DNA from: Hoylesella marshii DSM 16973 = JCM 13450
Lineage (GTDB): Bacteria; Bacteroidota; Bacteroidia; Bacteroidales; Bacteroidaceae
Assembly (NCBI RefSeq): GCF_000146675.1
Contig: NZ_GL397214.1
Location: forward strand, 1,779,318-1,843,317
Reading direction: 5' to 3'
DNA: 64,000 nucleotides
Position 1 is the first letter of the stretch. Each line of letters begins with the position of its first letter. Shown here piece after piece: positions 52,587 to 61,132 of this stretch. The notes beneath the pieces were generated by a model. The model was not told where the DNA came from and ran no database searches. It saw nothing but the letters and a program-made list of their open reading frames with translations. Made by a program: the position numbers and the translations under genes.

Positions 52587-53411
52587 TTAAGGCAGGTTTG
52601 CCTGTGTGCCATCGTGATAGGAGTGCGTTAAATCGAGGTAATGGAAGTTGTGTTGCCGGCGTTTCGGTGTAGAGGGCAACGTCATGAAATTACCATATTT
52701 CATGGACAGATAAGTCTGCGCCTGTGCGATGCCCTGTACGGGTTTGCCCTCAAAAAGATAGGTGGTGGGGGTATCGAGCCATGTTTTGGGGAAGCAAAAG
52801 TGCATGCCGTCGTCGTAGTCTGCCGCTTCTTTGCCGGTGCTGAGGGGGTAGCGTATCAGGATGTTGCGTATTTTCTGTTGTACACCTTGCAAAGTATAGA
52901 GGCGACGGCAGAGGAGCGGTACCCAACTGCTGGGGCCTCGGCCGTGTTTGTAAGGGTCGCGGAAGAGCAAGTAGAGCACACGTTTATAGTATTCGTATCG
53001 GGCAAATTGCCAGCGCTTAACCATCTTATTTTGCGGAACGCCGTCGATGGGGAACACGTCGATATACACACCACCGAGGTAGCGGAGGTGGAGCCGTTCG
53101 ATAAGCGTGGTATCGGCATCTTGTATCTTTCCGAAAGGCAGAGGATAGGCGGGGTCAGTCTCGGCACAGACAAACTCGTAGGGTGCGGGCAGCCATTCGG
53201 CAGCATGGGCTGCGAGGAGGTCGTAGTCGGGGCGCGGCATGGCAATGTCTACGTCGTCGTCCCACGGGATGAATCCGCCGTGGCGTACGGCTCCGAGCAT
53301 GGTACCTGCCCATATAGAGTAGTGCAGGTGGTGCTCTTTGCACACCGCGTCGATGGTAAGCAGTATCTTCAGGATGCGTGCATGGAGGGCGCGGATGTCG
53401 TAAGTTGCCAT
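52587..53411 (-). CDS. LicD-family phosphotransferase
   Basis: LicD enzymes attach phosphorylcholine or related phospho-groups from a CDP-linked donor to surface glycans. The 274-residue protein has the LicD core: YSIWAGTMLGAVRHGGFIPWDDD with DVDIAMPR (about 31-60), and GGVYIDVFPIDG (about 112-123). Cytoplasmic. Last gene of aminotransferase-nucleotidyltransferase-LicD; 3 bp after the nucleotidyltransferase. The moiety transferred is unknown, but the set would suit building and adding a decorated phosphate to a glycan. Confidence 0.88.
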   Translation of the reverse strand: MATYDIRALHARILKILLTIDAVCKEHHLHYSIWAGTMLGAVRHGGFIPWDDDVDIAMPRPDYDLLAAHAAEWLPAPYEFVCAETDPAYPLPFGKIQDADTTLIERLHLRYLGGVYIDVFPIDGVPQNKMVKRWQFARYEYYKRVLYLLFRDPYKHGRGPSSWVPLLCRRLYTLQGVQQKIRNILIRYPLSTGKEAADYDDGMHFCFPKTWLDTPTTYLFEGKPVQGIAQAQTYLSMKYGNFMTLPSTPKRRQHNFHYLDLTHSYHDGTQANLP

Positions 53412-53414
53412 ATT

Positions 53415-54143
53415 TCAGTAGAGGTGTGGGGGAATGAGCTGGCCGGCGTGGTTGAAGTCTTCCACCGTGTCAAGTTCTACGGAGAAGTACCGTGTGGTGT
53501 CTACCACCCGAAAGGAATGGCCTTTGGGTATCAATCGCTCGAAGGCTTTTTCATAGAAGACGTTTTCGAGATGCTCCTCGGTCATCATTTTGTTTAGTTC
53601 TCGAAACAATGCGGTGGAATAAGTGGCATCGATGTATTCGATGCCTACTGATTCGCCGATAGCTTGCTGCGGGTCGCAGGTCTTGGTGAGTTGGGTTATA
53701 TCTCCGCGTGGGTTCACTACTACTTTCATCTCTTCGTCGCCCAAGGTATGGCGATTGACGGCCAGAGAAGAGCCTTTGCCAGAGGTGAGGGCAGCGAGGA
53801 GTTGCGGGTCGAACAGGATGTCGCTGTCGAGCAATAGGAATGGGTTGCCGTCTGCAACGGGTTTGGCCAGCCACAGAGAATAAATGTTGTTGGTGGTTTG
53901 ATAGGCCTCGTTGTGGATGAAGTGGAGCGACAACGTGGGATAACGTTCGAGAAGGAACGTGCGGATTTGTGCTTCGCGATAACCCGTGACTACAACAAGA
54001 CGGGTAACGCCCGCCGATACCAACGCATCGACAGTACGTTCCATGAGGGTGCGTTCGCCTATCTTAAGCAGACATTTGGGCACGGTGTCCGTGAGCGGTC
54101 GCAGACGTGTGGCCATACCGGCGGCCAAAACAACGGCTATCAT
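53415..54143 (-). CDS. Sugar/alcohol-phosphate nucleotidyltransferase (LicC-like)
   Basis: The 242-residue nucleotidyltransferase activates a phosphorylated compound with an NTP. Seen: AVVLAAGMATRLRPLTDTVPKCLL at the start, NEAYQTTNNIYSLWLA, and the metal site LLLDSDILFD. TNNIYSL is typical of the LicC choline-phosphate cytidylyltransferase group. It overlaps the aminotransferase gene by 4 bp (ATGA) and precedes licD by 3 bp. A CDP-linked product for LicD is a reasonable inference; the substrate could instead be an aminoalkyl phosphate. Confidence 0.85.
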   Translation of the reverse strand: MIAVVLAAGMATRLRPLTDTVPKCLLKIGERTLMERTVDALVSAGVTRLVVVTGYREAQIRTFLLERYPTLSLHFIHNEAYQTTNNIYSLWLAKPVADGNPFLLLDSDILFDPQLLAALTSGKGSSLAVNRHTLGDEEMKVVVNPRGDITQLTKTCDPQQAIGESVGIEYIDATYSTALFRELNKMMTEEHLENVFYEKAFERLIPKGHSFRVVDTTRYFSVELDTVEDFNHAGQLIPPHLY

Positions 54144-55180
54144 TTCTGTGCTACACGTAGAATGGTGTTGCAGACGAGACGGTTTTGTTCGGCACGTCCC
54201 AAGGTAATGCGCATGTGTGAGTTGATGTCGGGTTCGTTCATAAACTTCACCTTATAGTCTTGCTCGGCAAACGCTTTCTGCAACGATTCTTTCAGAGATA
54301 GGGGATATTTGATTAAGATAAAGTTAGCTACCGACCGGTAAACCTTGAAGCCGGGCAGTATGCCTATCTCCTTTGTGTACATCTGTCGGGCTTCGTCCAT
54401 CACGCGGGCTACTTCCCGATAGTGCGCGTCCGACTTCAGGGCGGCGATGCCTAACTCTTCGGACAGGCGGTCGTAGCCGAGATACATGTTGGCATAGCGC
54501 AGAAAGGCGTCCATTTCTCCGCCTTTTCCTACGAAACCGTAGCCGAGGCGCAAACCGGGCAAGCCGTAGAACTTCGACATCGTGCGGCATATCACCACGT
54601 TGTCGTGCTTCTCTACGATGCGTTTGATATAGGTTGCATCTTTGGAGACAAACGATGCGTAAGCCTCGTCTACCACAACGATGGTTTCGCGGGGTACTGA
54701 TGCGATGATGTCTTCCATCTCATTGCTGGTTAGTCCGTTGCCGGTGGGGTTGTTGGGAGATGCCAACAGCAGCAGGCGCGGACGCTTTTGCTGGACCAAA
54801 TCCTTGAGCTCTTCGAGGCGGTAGGCAAAGGTATCGGCCTCTTCATACATGGGATATTGCTCGGTAATGCCCTCTACTTCGTCGGCAATAGATTTGTAAT
54901 ACCACCATGAAAATTTAGGGATGAGCATGGTTTTGTTATCACCCTTGGTAAGGAAATAGTGTACTGTTTTCTTCAACAAATCCTCTGCGCCGTAGCCTAC
55001 CATTATCTGGTGTTCGTCGATGTCATACAATTCGGAGAGGTATACAGAGAAGATGCTCTTCTTTCCTTCGTCGTAGATGCGGGTATAGAACGCGAATTTA
55101 CCGATGTCGAAATGGCGGAAAGCAGCTGCCACTTCTTGTGACGGCTGGAAGTTAAACTCGTTGCGATCGAGATAATTCAT
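54140..55180 (-). CDS. Class I/II pyridoxal-phosphate aminotransferase (HisC-like)
   Basis: The 346-residue fold-type I PLP enzyme has the PLP-binding lysine in RTMSKFYGLPGLRLGYG (about 199-215), LLLLASPNNPTGN and VVVDEAYASF. Overall it resembles histidinol-phosphate aminotransferase and threonine-phosphate decarboxylase. First gene of an operon with a LicC-like nucleotidyltransferase and LicD, so it probably makes or modifies the amino-compound to be attached rather than acting in histidine synthesis. Full length. It has a consensus promoter. Confidence 0.85.
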   Translation of the reverse strand: MNYLDRNEFNFQPSQEVAAAFRHFDIGKFAFYTRIYDEGKKSIFSVYLSELYDIDEHQIMVGYGAEDLLKKTVHYFLTKGDNKTMLIPKFSWWYYKSIADEVEGITEQYPMYEEADTFAYRLEELKDLVQQKRPRLLLLASPNNPTGNGLTSNEMEDIIASVPRETIVVVDEAYASFVSKDATYIKRIVEKHDNVVICRTMSKFYGLPGLRLGYGFVGKGGEMDAFLRYANMYLGYDRLSEELGIAALKSDAHYREVARVMDEARQMYTKEIGILPGFKVYRSVANFILIKYPLSLKESLQKAFAEQDYKVKFMNEPDINSHMRITLGRAEQNRLVCNTILRVAQK

Positions 55181-55218
55181 ATGATGTTGTGGTTTTAATA
55201 TTTAGTTTACTTTGCCTG

Positions 55219-55249
55219 CAAAGGTAGTGAAAATAACACATAGTGCAAA
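55219..55249 (-). promoter_or_regulatory. Promoter of the aminotransferase-licC-licD operon
   Basis: Minus strand: -33 TTTG (55249 to 55246) and -7 TACCTTTG (55226 to 55219), exactly 19 nt apart. Confidence 0.8.
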
Positions 55250-55324
55250 ACATTTATCCCTGCAAGTGGTGCGGAGTGCGTCTCGGTTGCCGGCTGCGTG
55301 CTCTGCGTGATGCCGGTTGCACGT

Positions 55325-56104
55325 TTAAAATAGGTAGCCGAATCCTATATTGAGATAGATGGGATACATGTTGAAAGTGATGGTTTTGAAGTCGTGTTTA
55401 AAGATGTCGTTGAATGCCCACGTAAAGTCGGCATTCATGGAAAAGCGTTTGAAGGCCCGCCATGAGCCGCCTATCTGTGCGCCCCATTGCCATCGGCGGA
55501 GGTTGTCGGTGAAATCGTAGGTGGCCGTTTTGCCATCAGTGAAAGCAATCTTCTGGCCTATGGGACTGTTTTCACGCAGGTAGCCGTCGGTAACATAGCC
55601 GGAGAAGTCGCCGTCGAGGCGGAGGGAAGCGTAAAGGCCTGCGCGTATCTTCCATGAAGAGTTGAATCTGTAATCGGCTGTGAGTGGCAGGGTGAGGAAG
55701 GTGCTGTTGTATTTTGTCTGCACATATCCTGTCCAGTAACCGGCCACGCGATTGCCTTCGTTGATAATTTCCATACCGTAGTTTTTCACCGTGGCGCCGG
55801 TTTTCATGCCTTTCTCTTCTACACGCAGACCGGCAGAGATTCCCCACCGAGCCTCCTGCCCGAGCCATTTGGTGACCACGCCTTCGAGCACGCCGTTGAA
55901 CTTGGGGTTATAGTTTTCGATGCTGCGTATCTCTTCGGGCAGCGGCAGAGGAGAGGCACCACCGAGGTTGATGCCGGCCTTTACTTCGTATTCCCAGCCG
56001 TTGCGCTCGGAGTTGTATAGGGTGGCTGTGCGGTCTTTCTGTGCCGATGCGGTGAGCAGGGCGAGAATGAAGAGGGTGAGGGAGAGTGATGTTCTGCGTA
56101 TCAT
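55325..56104 (-). CDS. Outer-membrane beta-barrel protein
   Basis: From ATG 56104 the protein has 259 residues: signal peptide (MIRRTSLSLTLFILALLTASAQ), then alternating beta strands with aromatic ends (YEVKAGINLGGAS, WGISAGLRVEEKG, TFLTLPLTADYRF, WKIRAGLYASLRLD, WQWGAQIGGSWRAF) and a terminal strand YPIYLNIGFGYLF ending in Phe, as in barrel proteins. It is likely an eight- to ten-strand porin-like protein of unknown role. An ATG at 56125 (overlapping the upstream gene by 8 bp) is the alternative start. It is paired with the PCMD lipoprotein. Confidence 0.8.
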   Translation of the reverse strand: MIRRTSLSLTLFILALLTASAQKDRTATLYNSERNGWEYEVKAGINLGGASPLPLPEEIRSIENYNPKFNGVLEGVVTKWLGQEARWGISAGLRVEEKGMKTGATVKNYGMEIINEGNRVAGYWTGYVQTKYNSTFLTLPLTADYRFNSSWKIRAGLYASLRLDGDFSGYVTDGYLRENSPIGQKIAFTDGKTATYDFTDNLRRWQWGAQIGGSWRAFKRFSMNADFTWAFNDIFKHDFKTITFNMYPIYLNIGFGYLF

Positions 56105-56117
56105 AGGGCTTTGGGGA

Positions 56118-57221
56118 TTATTCATAATACAGGTTCATTTCGTCTACATAGAGTGTGCTGCCCACAGCGCCGTTGAATTTTCCGCCATCGATGCTGGACG
56201 AGAGGACAATGGCTAAGCTATATCGGCCGGCTTTCAGCTTATCGGCATCCACTTCTTTGCCCTCCATTTTATGGAATGGCAGGACGAAAGGTTTCCATTC
56301 GGTGGTCTCTTTGGCATCGGAGATGCGTGCCATCATGACGATGTTTGGGCTGGTGAGCGAGTTCGTGCCGTCGAGATAAGGCACTTCGGTAGTGGTTTCA
56401 AATAGCACGGCATAGATATCGGGACGGTCTTTGCGGGCGAGTTCGTGTCCACTCTTATCGGTGAATTTACTGCCGGCAGTGTATTTGTAGTATCCAACCA
56501 ATGTTTGGGGAATCTTGCGGAAAGGCAGACCGAAGTGCGTAGATTTCAGCATGTTGCCTAAATTGACCTCGAAGACACCTGTAAAGAGGTTGCCGGCGGC
56601 GATGGGAGCACCGAACATCGCACCCAACGCTCCTGTACTGAGCGTGGTCAGCTTTACGCATTTGCCCTTGTAACCGTTGTCGGCCTGCGAGGTAGGATAG
56701 TCTGTGGCGGGCGAGGAGGTATGGGTAATCATGTAGCCGGCGTTGCCGCTAGCCCATGTCATCTCCTCGCCTTCGATGGAGGTATCATAGAAGATGTGGA
56801 AGTATTTCTTGCCCTCGTGTTCGTGGTATCTGACGTTTTCAAAGTGATACTCGGTGGCTAAGTCGCCCAGCAGGAATGATACGGTATAGGTTTTCTTCCA
56901 TTTGCCGTCTTGCGAGGTAACAGTATATTTCTGCGGTTGGGTGAAGTCGCGCACGGTGCCGCTGGCGGGTTCTATGGTGGCACCTCCGGTAAGGGTGAAC
57001 TGTGGTGCCAGATGCGAGATGTCGCTCCATCGGTCTGCGTTTACATAGAGTTTCACCTCGTCGTTGGTAATCACGGGCATGCGGATGAGCAGGCTTTCGT
57101 CTACGATGCAGGAAAGTATGTCGGCTTCGGCATTGGGAGCCTCGTCTTTGATGCAGGAAGTCAGCGATAGCATAGCGAACAGAAGGGCTATCGAAACGGA
57201 ATAAAAATGTTTTATCATCAT
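56118..57221 (-). CDS. PCMD domain-containing lipoprotein
   Basis: Predicted surface or periplasmic lipoprotein of 367 residues from ATG 57221. The signal peptide ends in a lipobox LSLTSCIKDEAPN. A beta domain (about 30-140) is followed by a PCMD domain (putative carbohydrate metabolism domain) with TWASGNAGYMI, GKCVKLTTLSTG, AGNLFTGVF and late YSLAIVLSSSIDGGKFNGAVGSTLYVDEMNLYYE. The frame opens at ATG 57248, but that lies within the promoter at 57246. The barrel protein gene follows directly. Glycan binding is the likely but unproved role. Confidence 0.85.
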   Translation of the reverse strand: MMIKHFYSVSIALLFAMLSLTSCIKDEAPNAEADILSCIVDESLLIRMPVITNDEVKLYVNADRWSDISHLAPQFTLTGGATIEPASGTVRDFTQPQKYTVTSQDGKWKKTYTVSFLLGDLATEYHFENVRYHEHEGKKYFHIFYDTSIEGEEMTWASGNAGYMITHTSSPATDYPTSQADNGYKGKCVKLTTLSTGALGAMFGAPIAAGNLFTGVFEVNLGNMLKSTHFGLPFRKIPQTLVGYYKYTAGSKFTDKSGHELARKDRPDIYAVLFETTTEVPYLDGTNSLTSPNIVMMARISDAKETTEWKPFVLPFHKMEGKEVDADKLKAGRYSLAIVLSSSIDGGKFNGAVGSTLYVDEMNLYYE

Positions 57222-57245
57222 ATCGTTTTTATGAGTTATGCCCTG

Positions 57246-57253
57246 CAAAGGTA
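57246..57253 (-). promoter_or_regulatory. Promoter -7 element of the PCMD-barrel operon
   Basis: TACCTTTG on the minus strand, with ATTG 21 nt upstream. It sets the start at 57221 rather than 57248. Confidence 0.6.
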
Positions 57254-57427
57254 CGAAATAAATGGAAGATACGGCAATTGGTAGGCGACAAGGAAGGGAC
57301 TTGAAGTGTTAAAAAACGGAGTAAAAAGTGCTCAAAAATCCGACTTTGTAACTTACTGATTATCAAACGTTTGCAAAGGTGATAAATTTCCTGCGCATCT
57401 CGTTCAAACTTTCTGCGCACCAAGTTT

Positions 57428-57449
57428 AAACTTTCTGTGCAGAAAGTTT
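57428..57449. repeat. Perfect palindrome with 2-bp centre
   Basis: AAACTTTCTG and CAGAAAGTTT are exact inverted complements around TG. An AAACTTTCTGCGCA half copy begins 21 bp earlier (57407). It lies about 200 bp upstream of the PCMD gene. Confidence 0.7.
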
Positions 57450-57584
57450 GGCCGACAACCGCATCTTTTTCGGTCGGGATTTAACAAAATTGTTAGAAAA
57501 CATTAAAGTCATTCCTATCTATGTGGGGTTGAGATAAGCATTCAAAAGGGTAGGCTTGGGATAGAAGCAACGAAAGCAAATAAA

Positions 57585-57617
57585 AAAGAGAGGCAAACCG
57601 ATGGTCTGCCTCTCTTT
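57585..57617. terminator. Terminator downstream of the Tricorn-like gene
   Basis: AAAGAGAGGCA (57585-57595) pairs with TGCCTCTCTTT (57607-57617), perfect over 11 bp, with A and T runs outside. It suits minus-strand transcription from the Tricorn-like gene. Confidence 0.82.
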
Positions 57618-57840
57618 AACCCAAATCATTTATTAGACTCCTCATCTGTCATTTCAATATTGCTTCTATGGTTTCCTGTCATCTTTCATTCGCTTGTCGG
57701 CATCTTGTCTGCCGCCCTCTCTCAATGTAGTCCACTACGCTTTCGAGAAGACGGCAAACAATCTGAACGACAATCAAACAAAATCTGTACAGGATTTAAT
57801 GGTCGATTTGGGTTTAAGGGATTGGATGGCTTCGGGTGAG

Positions 57841-60800
57841 CTATTGTTTCTTCATCATCAGCTGAACGGCTCGTTCGAGCTGTCGGTCGTTACCGTTGAG
57901 GAAGTCTTCGGGTGTGTTGTACACTTCGATGTCGGGGTTGAGTTGGGTATTTTCTCCATAGCGTCCGCGCATATCGCGGCATCCCACTTGCGGAATACCG
58001 AAGACCATACTATTGTCGATGAGCGTTTCCCACCATACGGCAGTCATCGTGCCGGCTATGGGAGCACCGACGAGTTTGCCGATTCCCAGCTCTTTGTAGA
58101 CGAAGGGGAAGCCGTGTCCGTTGCTGTAATCGTCTTCGCAAATGAGCACGCACGAGGGTTTCACCCATTTGTTGAAGGGGTCGCGGCCAATGAATTTGCC
58201 TCGCGGAACGAACTCTTGGTACTGTTTGCCGCCGAGCAGGGTGCAGAGGTCATCATGCAACCAACCTCCTCCGTTGTGACGTTCGTCAACAATAACGGCA
58301 TCTTTGTTGCGGTTCTCGTCGGAGAGGAGCTCGCGATAAACGGTGCGGAAGCTCTCGCTGTTCATCGCTTTCACGTGTACATAGGCTATGCGTCCGCCGG
58401 ATAGACTGTCTACCATCTCGCGGTTGCGGTCTACCCATCGCTTGTAGAGGAGTTCTTGCTGGGCATATTTGGAGATGGGTTTAATGGTCACGTCGAAGCG
58501 TTTCTTGGTTGAAGGATTGTAGATGCTGATACGCACGGGCTTGTTTATTTTGCCATCGAGGAGGAAGTTGTAGTCCATCCCCTTTCCGATTTTCTCTCCG
58601 TCTATCTTCTCGATGATGCAGCCGGCGGTCACATTTGTCTTGCGCACGGCAAAGGGACCCCGTTTCAACACCTCTTCTATCTTGAGTCCGTCGCCATCGT
58701 ATGCATTGTCGAAGAAGAGTCCCAAGCAAGCGGTTTGCAAGGTTGCGCCCGGAGCAAAGTAACGTGCGCCGGTATGCGAGGCATTGAGTTCGCCGAGCAT
58801 CTCGCTGAGCATGTCGCGGAAATCATAGTTGTTGTTGATGTAGGGGAGGAAGCGTTCGTAGGTTTTGCGATAGCCTTCCCAATCTACGCCGTGAAGGTCG
58901 GTCACGTAGAACTTGTCTTTCACTTGCTGCCACACATGGTTGAAGATATACTGACGCTCGGCATACGGCTTGTAATTGAAGCGTGCTTCGAAATCGATGT
59001 TTGTGGTGGAAGACTTCGCGATGTCTACTTTCTTGATGCCGTTGCGTGTGTTCAGGAATAAGTTCTTGAAGTCTTTGTCGGCATCGAGTCGTCCTGCGCC
59101 GATTCCTTTGAGCACCAATTCTGTCTTTCCCTCTTTGAAGTCGTGTTTCCAGAGGTCGAAGTCACCCTCGAACGCAGCTTGGTAATAGAGTGTGTCTCCA
59201 CCCGGGCTAAGGATGGCATCGCCCATGTTGGACGAATTGGAGGTGAGCCGTATGATGCGGTCACGGCAGTTGTCGAGGTCGAAAGTCAATGCTTTCGGCT
59301 CTTCTTTCTTTGCCGGCTTCTTGGCGGTCTTCTTGTCTTTGTCGTCGCCTTTCTTTTTATCGGCGGTCTGTTCTTTGGCTAATTCTTTTTCTTCCTTTGT
59401 CATGCGGAAGCGTTCGTAGGCATCGATATCGAAAAACATGATATACTCGTCTTCCTCGGCTCCCCAGCTTCCGTGGCTTCGGTAGCCAGCTCTGTCACTT
59501 TGGAAAATCATCGCCTTGCCGCCCAAAGCCCAGCGGGCGTTGCCGTCGTTGTAACCGCTTTGCGTGAGGTTGTGCAGCTCTCCGCTTCCAGAAGCGTTTA
59601 CCAACGCCACGTCTTGGCTGTTCCAACCGCCGGTGCCCATGTATTCTGTCAATAACCATTTACTGTCGGGGCTCCACTCAAACCAGATATCTCCGTCTGA
59701 ATACGAGTAGAGATACTTGCCGTCCATGACCGTTCTCACCGCTTTCGTCTTGATATCGACCACACACAGCGCAGCTCGGTCTTCAAAGAAAGCGATGCTT
59801 TTGCCGTCGGGGCTGAACTTCGGCAGCAAAGAGGTTTTGCTTGATTTCACCAATTGCTCTTCTTCTATGTCTGAAGCGTAAGCAAACGCTTTTTCGGAGC
59901 TGTTCTTCAATCGTGCGACATATATCTGCCACAGCCCGTTGCGTTCGGCTGCATACGTGAGACTTTTGCCGTCGGGCGAGAAGTTTACGTTGCGTTCTTG
60001 CTCCGGTGTGTCGGTAATCTGCTTGGTGGTCTTATAGTCTATGGACGTAACATAGATGTCTCCGTGGAGCACAAAGGCGATTTCCTTACCATTAGGCGAC
60101 AGGGCTATCTCTGTGGCTCCCCGCGTTTTGATTTGTCGTTCCAAGTCTATGTCGTTGCGGTCGGTCACCACCGTGATGTTTACTTTCTGGGGTTGTCCTC
60201 CTTCCCGCATGGTGTATATCTCGCCGTCGTAGCCATAGCAGAGTGTCCCATCCAAGGAAACGGTGAGCGAACGCACAGGGTTACCCTTGTGGTGGGTGAG
60301 TTGTGTTTTGTTGCTGCCGTCGAGATGGCGTTTATAGACGTTGAAAGTGCCATCTTCCTCGCTCAGGTAGTAGTAGGCGTTGCCGTCTTTTGTCCACACC
60401 GGTGTGCGGTCTTCTCCGTTGAAAGAGGTCAGCTTGGTATATTGGTTGTCTTTGCAGAGCCATATATCACGGGTAATGGGTGAGCGATGATGTTTGCGAA
60501 ATACGTCTTCATACCCTTTCTGGTCGTGGTAGAGGATGTCGCCGCGGGCGTTGATATTTACGTCGCACATGGGTGTAGCGGAGAAGAGGCGAGGTCGTCC
60601 GCCCTCAGTACTTATTTCGTAAACCTGCGGGAACATACGGCTTGAAAAGTAGATAGATTTCACCGTAGGCATGTCCGATGCCTGATAGAGGATATGCCCG
60701 TTGTCGCGGAAAGTCATGGGCACTTCGTCTCCGCTGTCTGTTGTCAGACGTTTGGGGCTGCCCCCTTCTTTGCTCATGACATAGATATCGAGACTTCCCT

Positions 60801-61050
60801 CGCGTGCAGAAGCAAAAGCCAAGGTCTGTCCGTCGGGGCTCCACACGGGGTAGGCATCGTAGGAAGCGTTTGTTGTCAGTTGCTTGGCGTTGCCCCCTTG
60901 GGTGGGAACTGTGAAGATGTCGCCCTTGTAAGAGAAAGCTATTGTGCGTCCGTCGGGCGAGATAGCACTGAAGCGCAGCCAGAGAGGTGAGGTTTGTGCA
61001 GCAGCTGTCAGTGAAAGAGAGAGTGCCGCAAGTGTGAGAATTTTTTTCAT
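57841..61050 (-). CDS. Secreted Tricorn-like S41-family peptidase
   Basis: The 1069-residue protein has a signal peptide (MKKILTLAALSLSLTAAAQ) and resembles Tricorn protease: WD40-like/PD40 propeller repeats with SPDGRTIAF, SPDGQTLAF, SPNGKEIAF and SPDGKSLTY (about 25-650), a helical segment and PDZ domain (about 740-860), and a C-terminal S41 peptidase. The nucleophile is Ser976 in CEDDYSNGHGF, with EARF and YINNNYDF regions before the PDZ. A Lys-rich insert (about 555-580) lies between propeller blades. Tricorn itself is cytoplasmic; a secreted homologue probably degrades peptides in the periplasm. Confidence 0.92.
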   Translation of the reverse strand: MKKILTLAALSLSLTAAAQTSPLWLRFSAISPDGRTIAFSYKGDIFTVPTQGGNAKQLTTNASYDAYPVWSPDGQTLAFASAREGSLDIYVMSKEGGSPKRLTTDSGDEVPMTFRDNGHILYQASDMPTVKSIYFSSRMFPQVYEISTEGGRPRLFSATPMCDVNINARGDILYHDQKGYEDVFRKHHRSPITRDIWLCKDNQYTKLTSFNGEDRTPVWTKDGNAYYYLSEEDGTFNVYKRHLDGSNKTQLTHHKGNPVRSLTVSLDGTLCYGYDGEIYTMREGGQPQKVNITVVTDRNDIDLERQIKTRGATEIALSPNGKEIAFVLHGDIYVTSIDYKTTKQITDTPEQERNVNFSPDGKSLTYAAERNGLWQIYVARLKNSSEKAFAYASDIEEEQLVKSSKTSLLPKFSPDGKSIAFFEDRAALCVVDIKTKAVRTVMDGKYLYSYSDGDIWFEWSPDSKWLLTEYMGTGGWNSQDVALVNASGSGELHNLTQSGYNDGNARWALGGKAMIFQSDRAGYRSHGSWGAEEDEYIMFFDIDAYERFRMTKEEKELAKEQTADKKKGDDKDKKTAKKPAKKEEPKALTFDLDNCRDRIIRLTSNSSNMGDAILSPGGDTLYYQAAFEGDFDLWKHDFKEGKTELVLKGIGAGRLDADKDFKNLFLNTRNGIKKVDIAKSSTTNIDFEARFNYKPYAERQYIFNHVWQQVKDKFYVTDLHGVDWEGYRKTYERFLPYINNNYDFRDMLSEMLGELNASHTGARYFAPGATLQTACLGLFFDNAYDGDGLKIEEVLKRGPFAVRKTNVTAGCIIEKIDGEKIGKGMDYNFLLDGKINKPVRISIYNPSTKKRFDVTIKPISKYAQQELLYKRWVDRNREMVDSLSGGRIAYVHVKAMNSESFRTVYRELLSDENRNKDAVIVDERHNGGGWLHDDLCTLLGGKQYQEFVPRGKFIGRDPFNKWVKPSCVLICEDDYSNGHGFPFVYKELGIGKLVGAPIAGTMTAVWWETLIDNSMVFGIPQVGCRDMRGRYGENTQLNPDIEVYNTPEDFLNGNDRQLERAVQLMMKKQ

Positions 61051-61076
61051 TGTATTGTGTTAGATTTTTGATAATG

Positions 61077-61084
61077 CAAATATA
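61077..61084 (-). promoter_or_regulatory. Promoter -7 element of the Tricorn-like gene
   Basis: TATATTTG on the minus strand, 26 nt upstream of the ATG at 61050, in the 82-bp gap after mutS. Confidence 0.55.
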
Positions 61085-61132
61085 ATGATTATTTTCCGTT
61101 CTTTCATGTGGCAGCACATGAATTTACAAGGT

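Larger units (their letters stand above)
57249..57840. other. Non-coding gap between the PCMD and Tricorn-like genes
   Basis: About 590 bp. It holds the PCMD promoter, a 10-bp-arm palindrome at 57428-57449 with a half copy before it, and a terminator. The remaining bases show no supported gene. Confidence 0.6.

Noticed and set aside
52337..52672. 111-codon frame over repeat copy 2, and a 60-codon frame over copy 1 at 46573-46755
   Set aside because: Both are readings through the same non-coding repeat; differences between copies are mostly amino-acid-changing and there is no common start.
52641..53597. 318-codon open frame on + strand opposite the LicD and nucleotidyltransferase genes
   Set aside because: It spans the junction of two recognised minus-strand genes; its composition is that of their complement.
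57694..58404. 236-codon open frame on + strand opposite the Tricorn-like gene
   Set aside because: It overlaps the conserved S41 catalytic region on the other strand.
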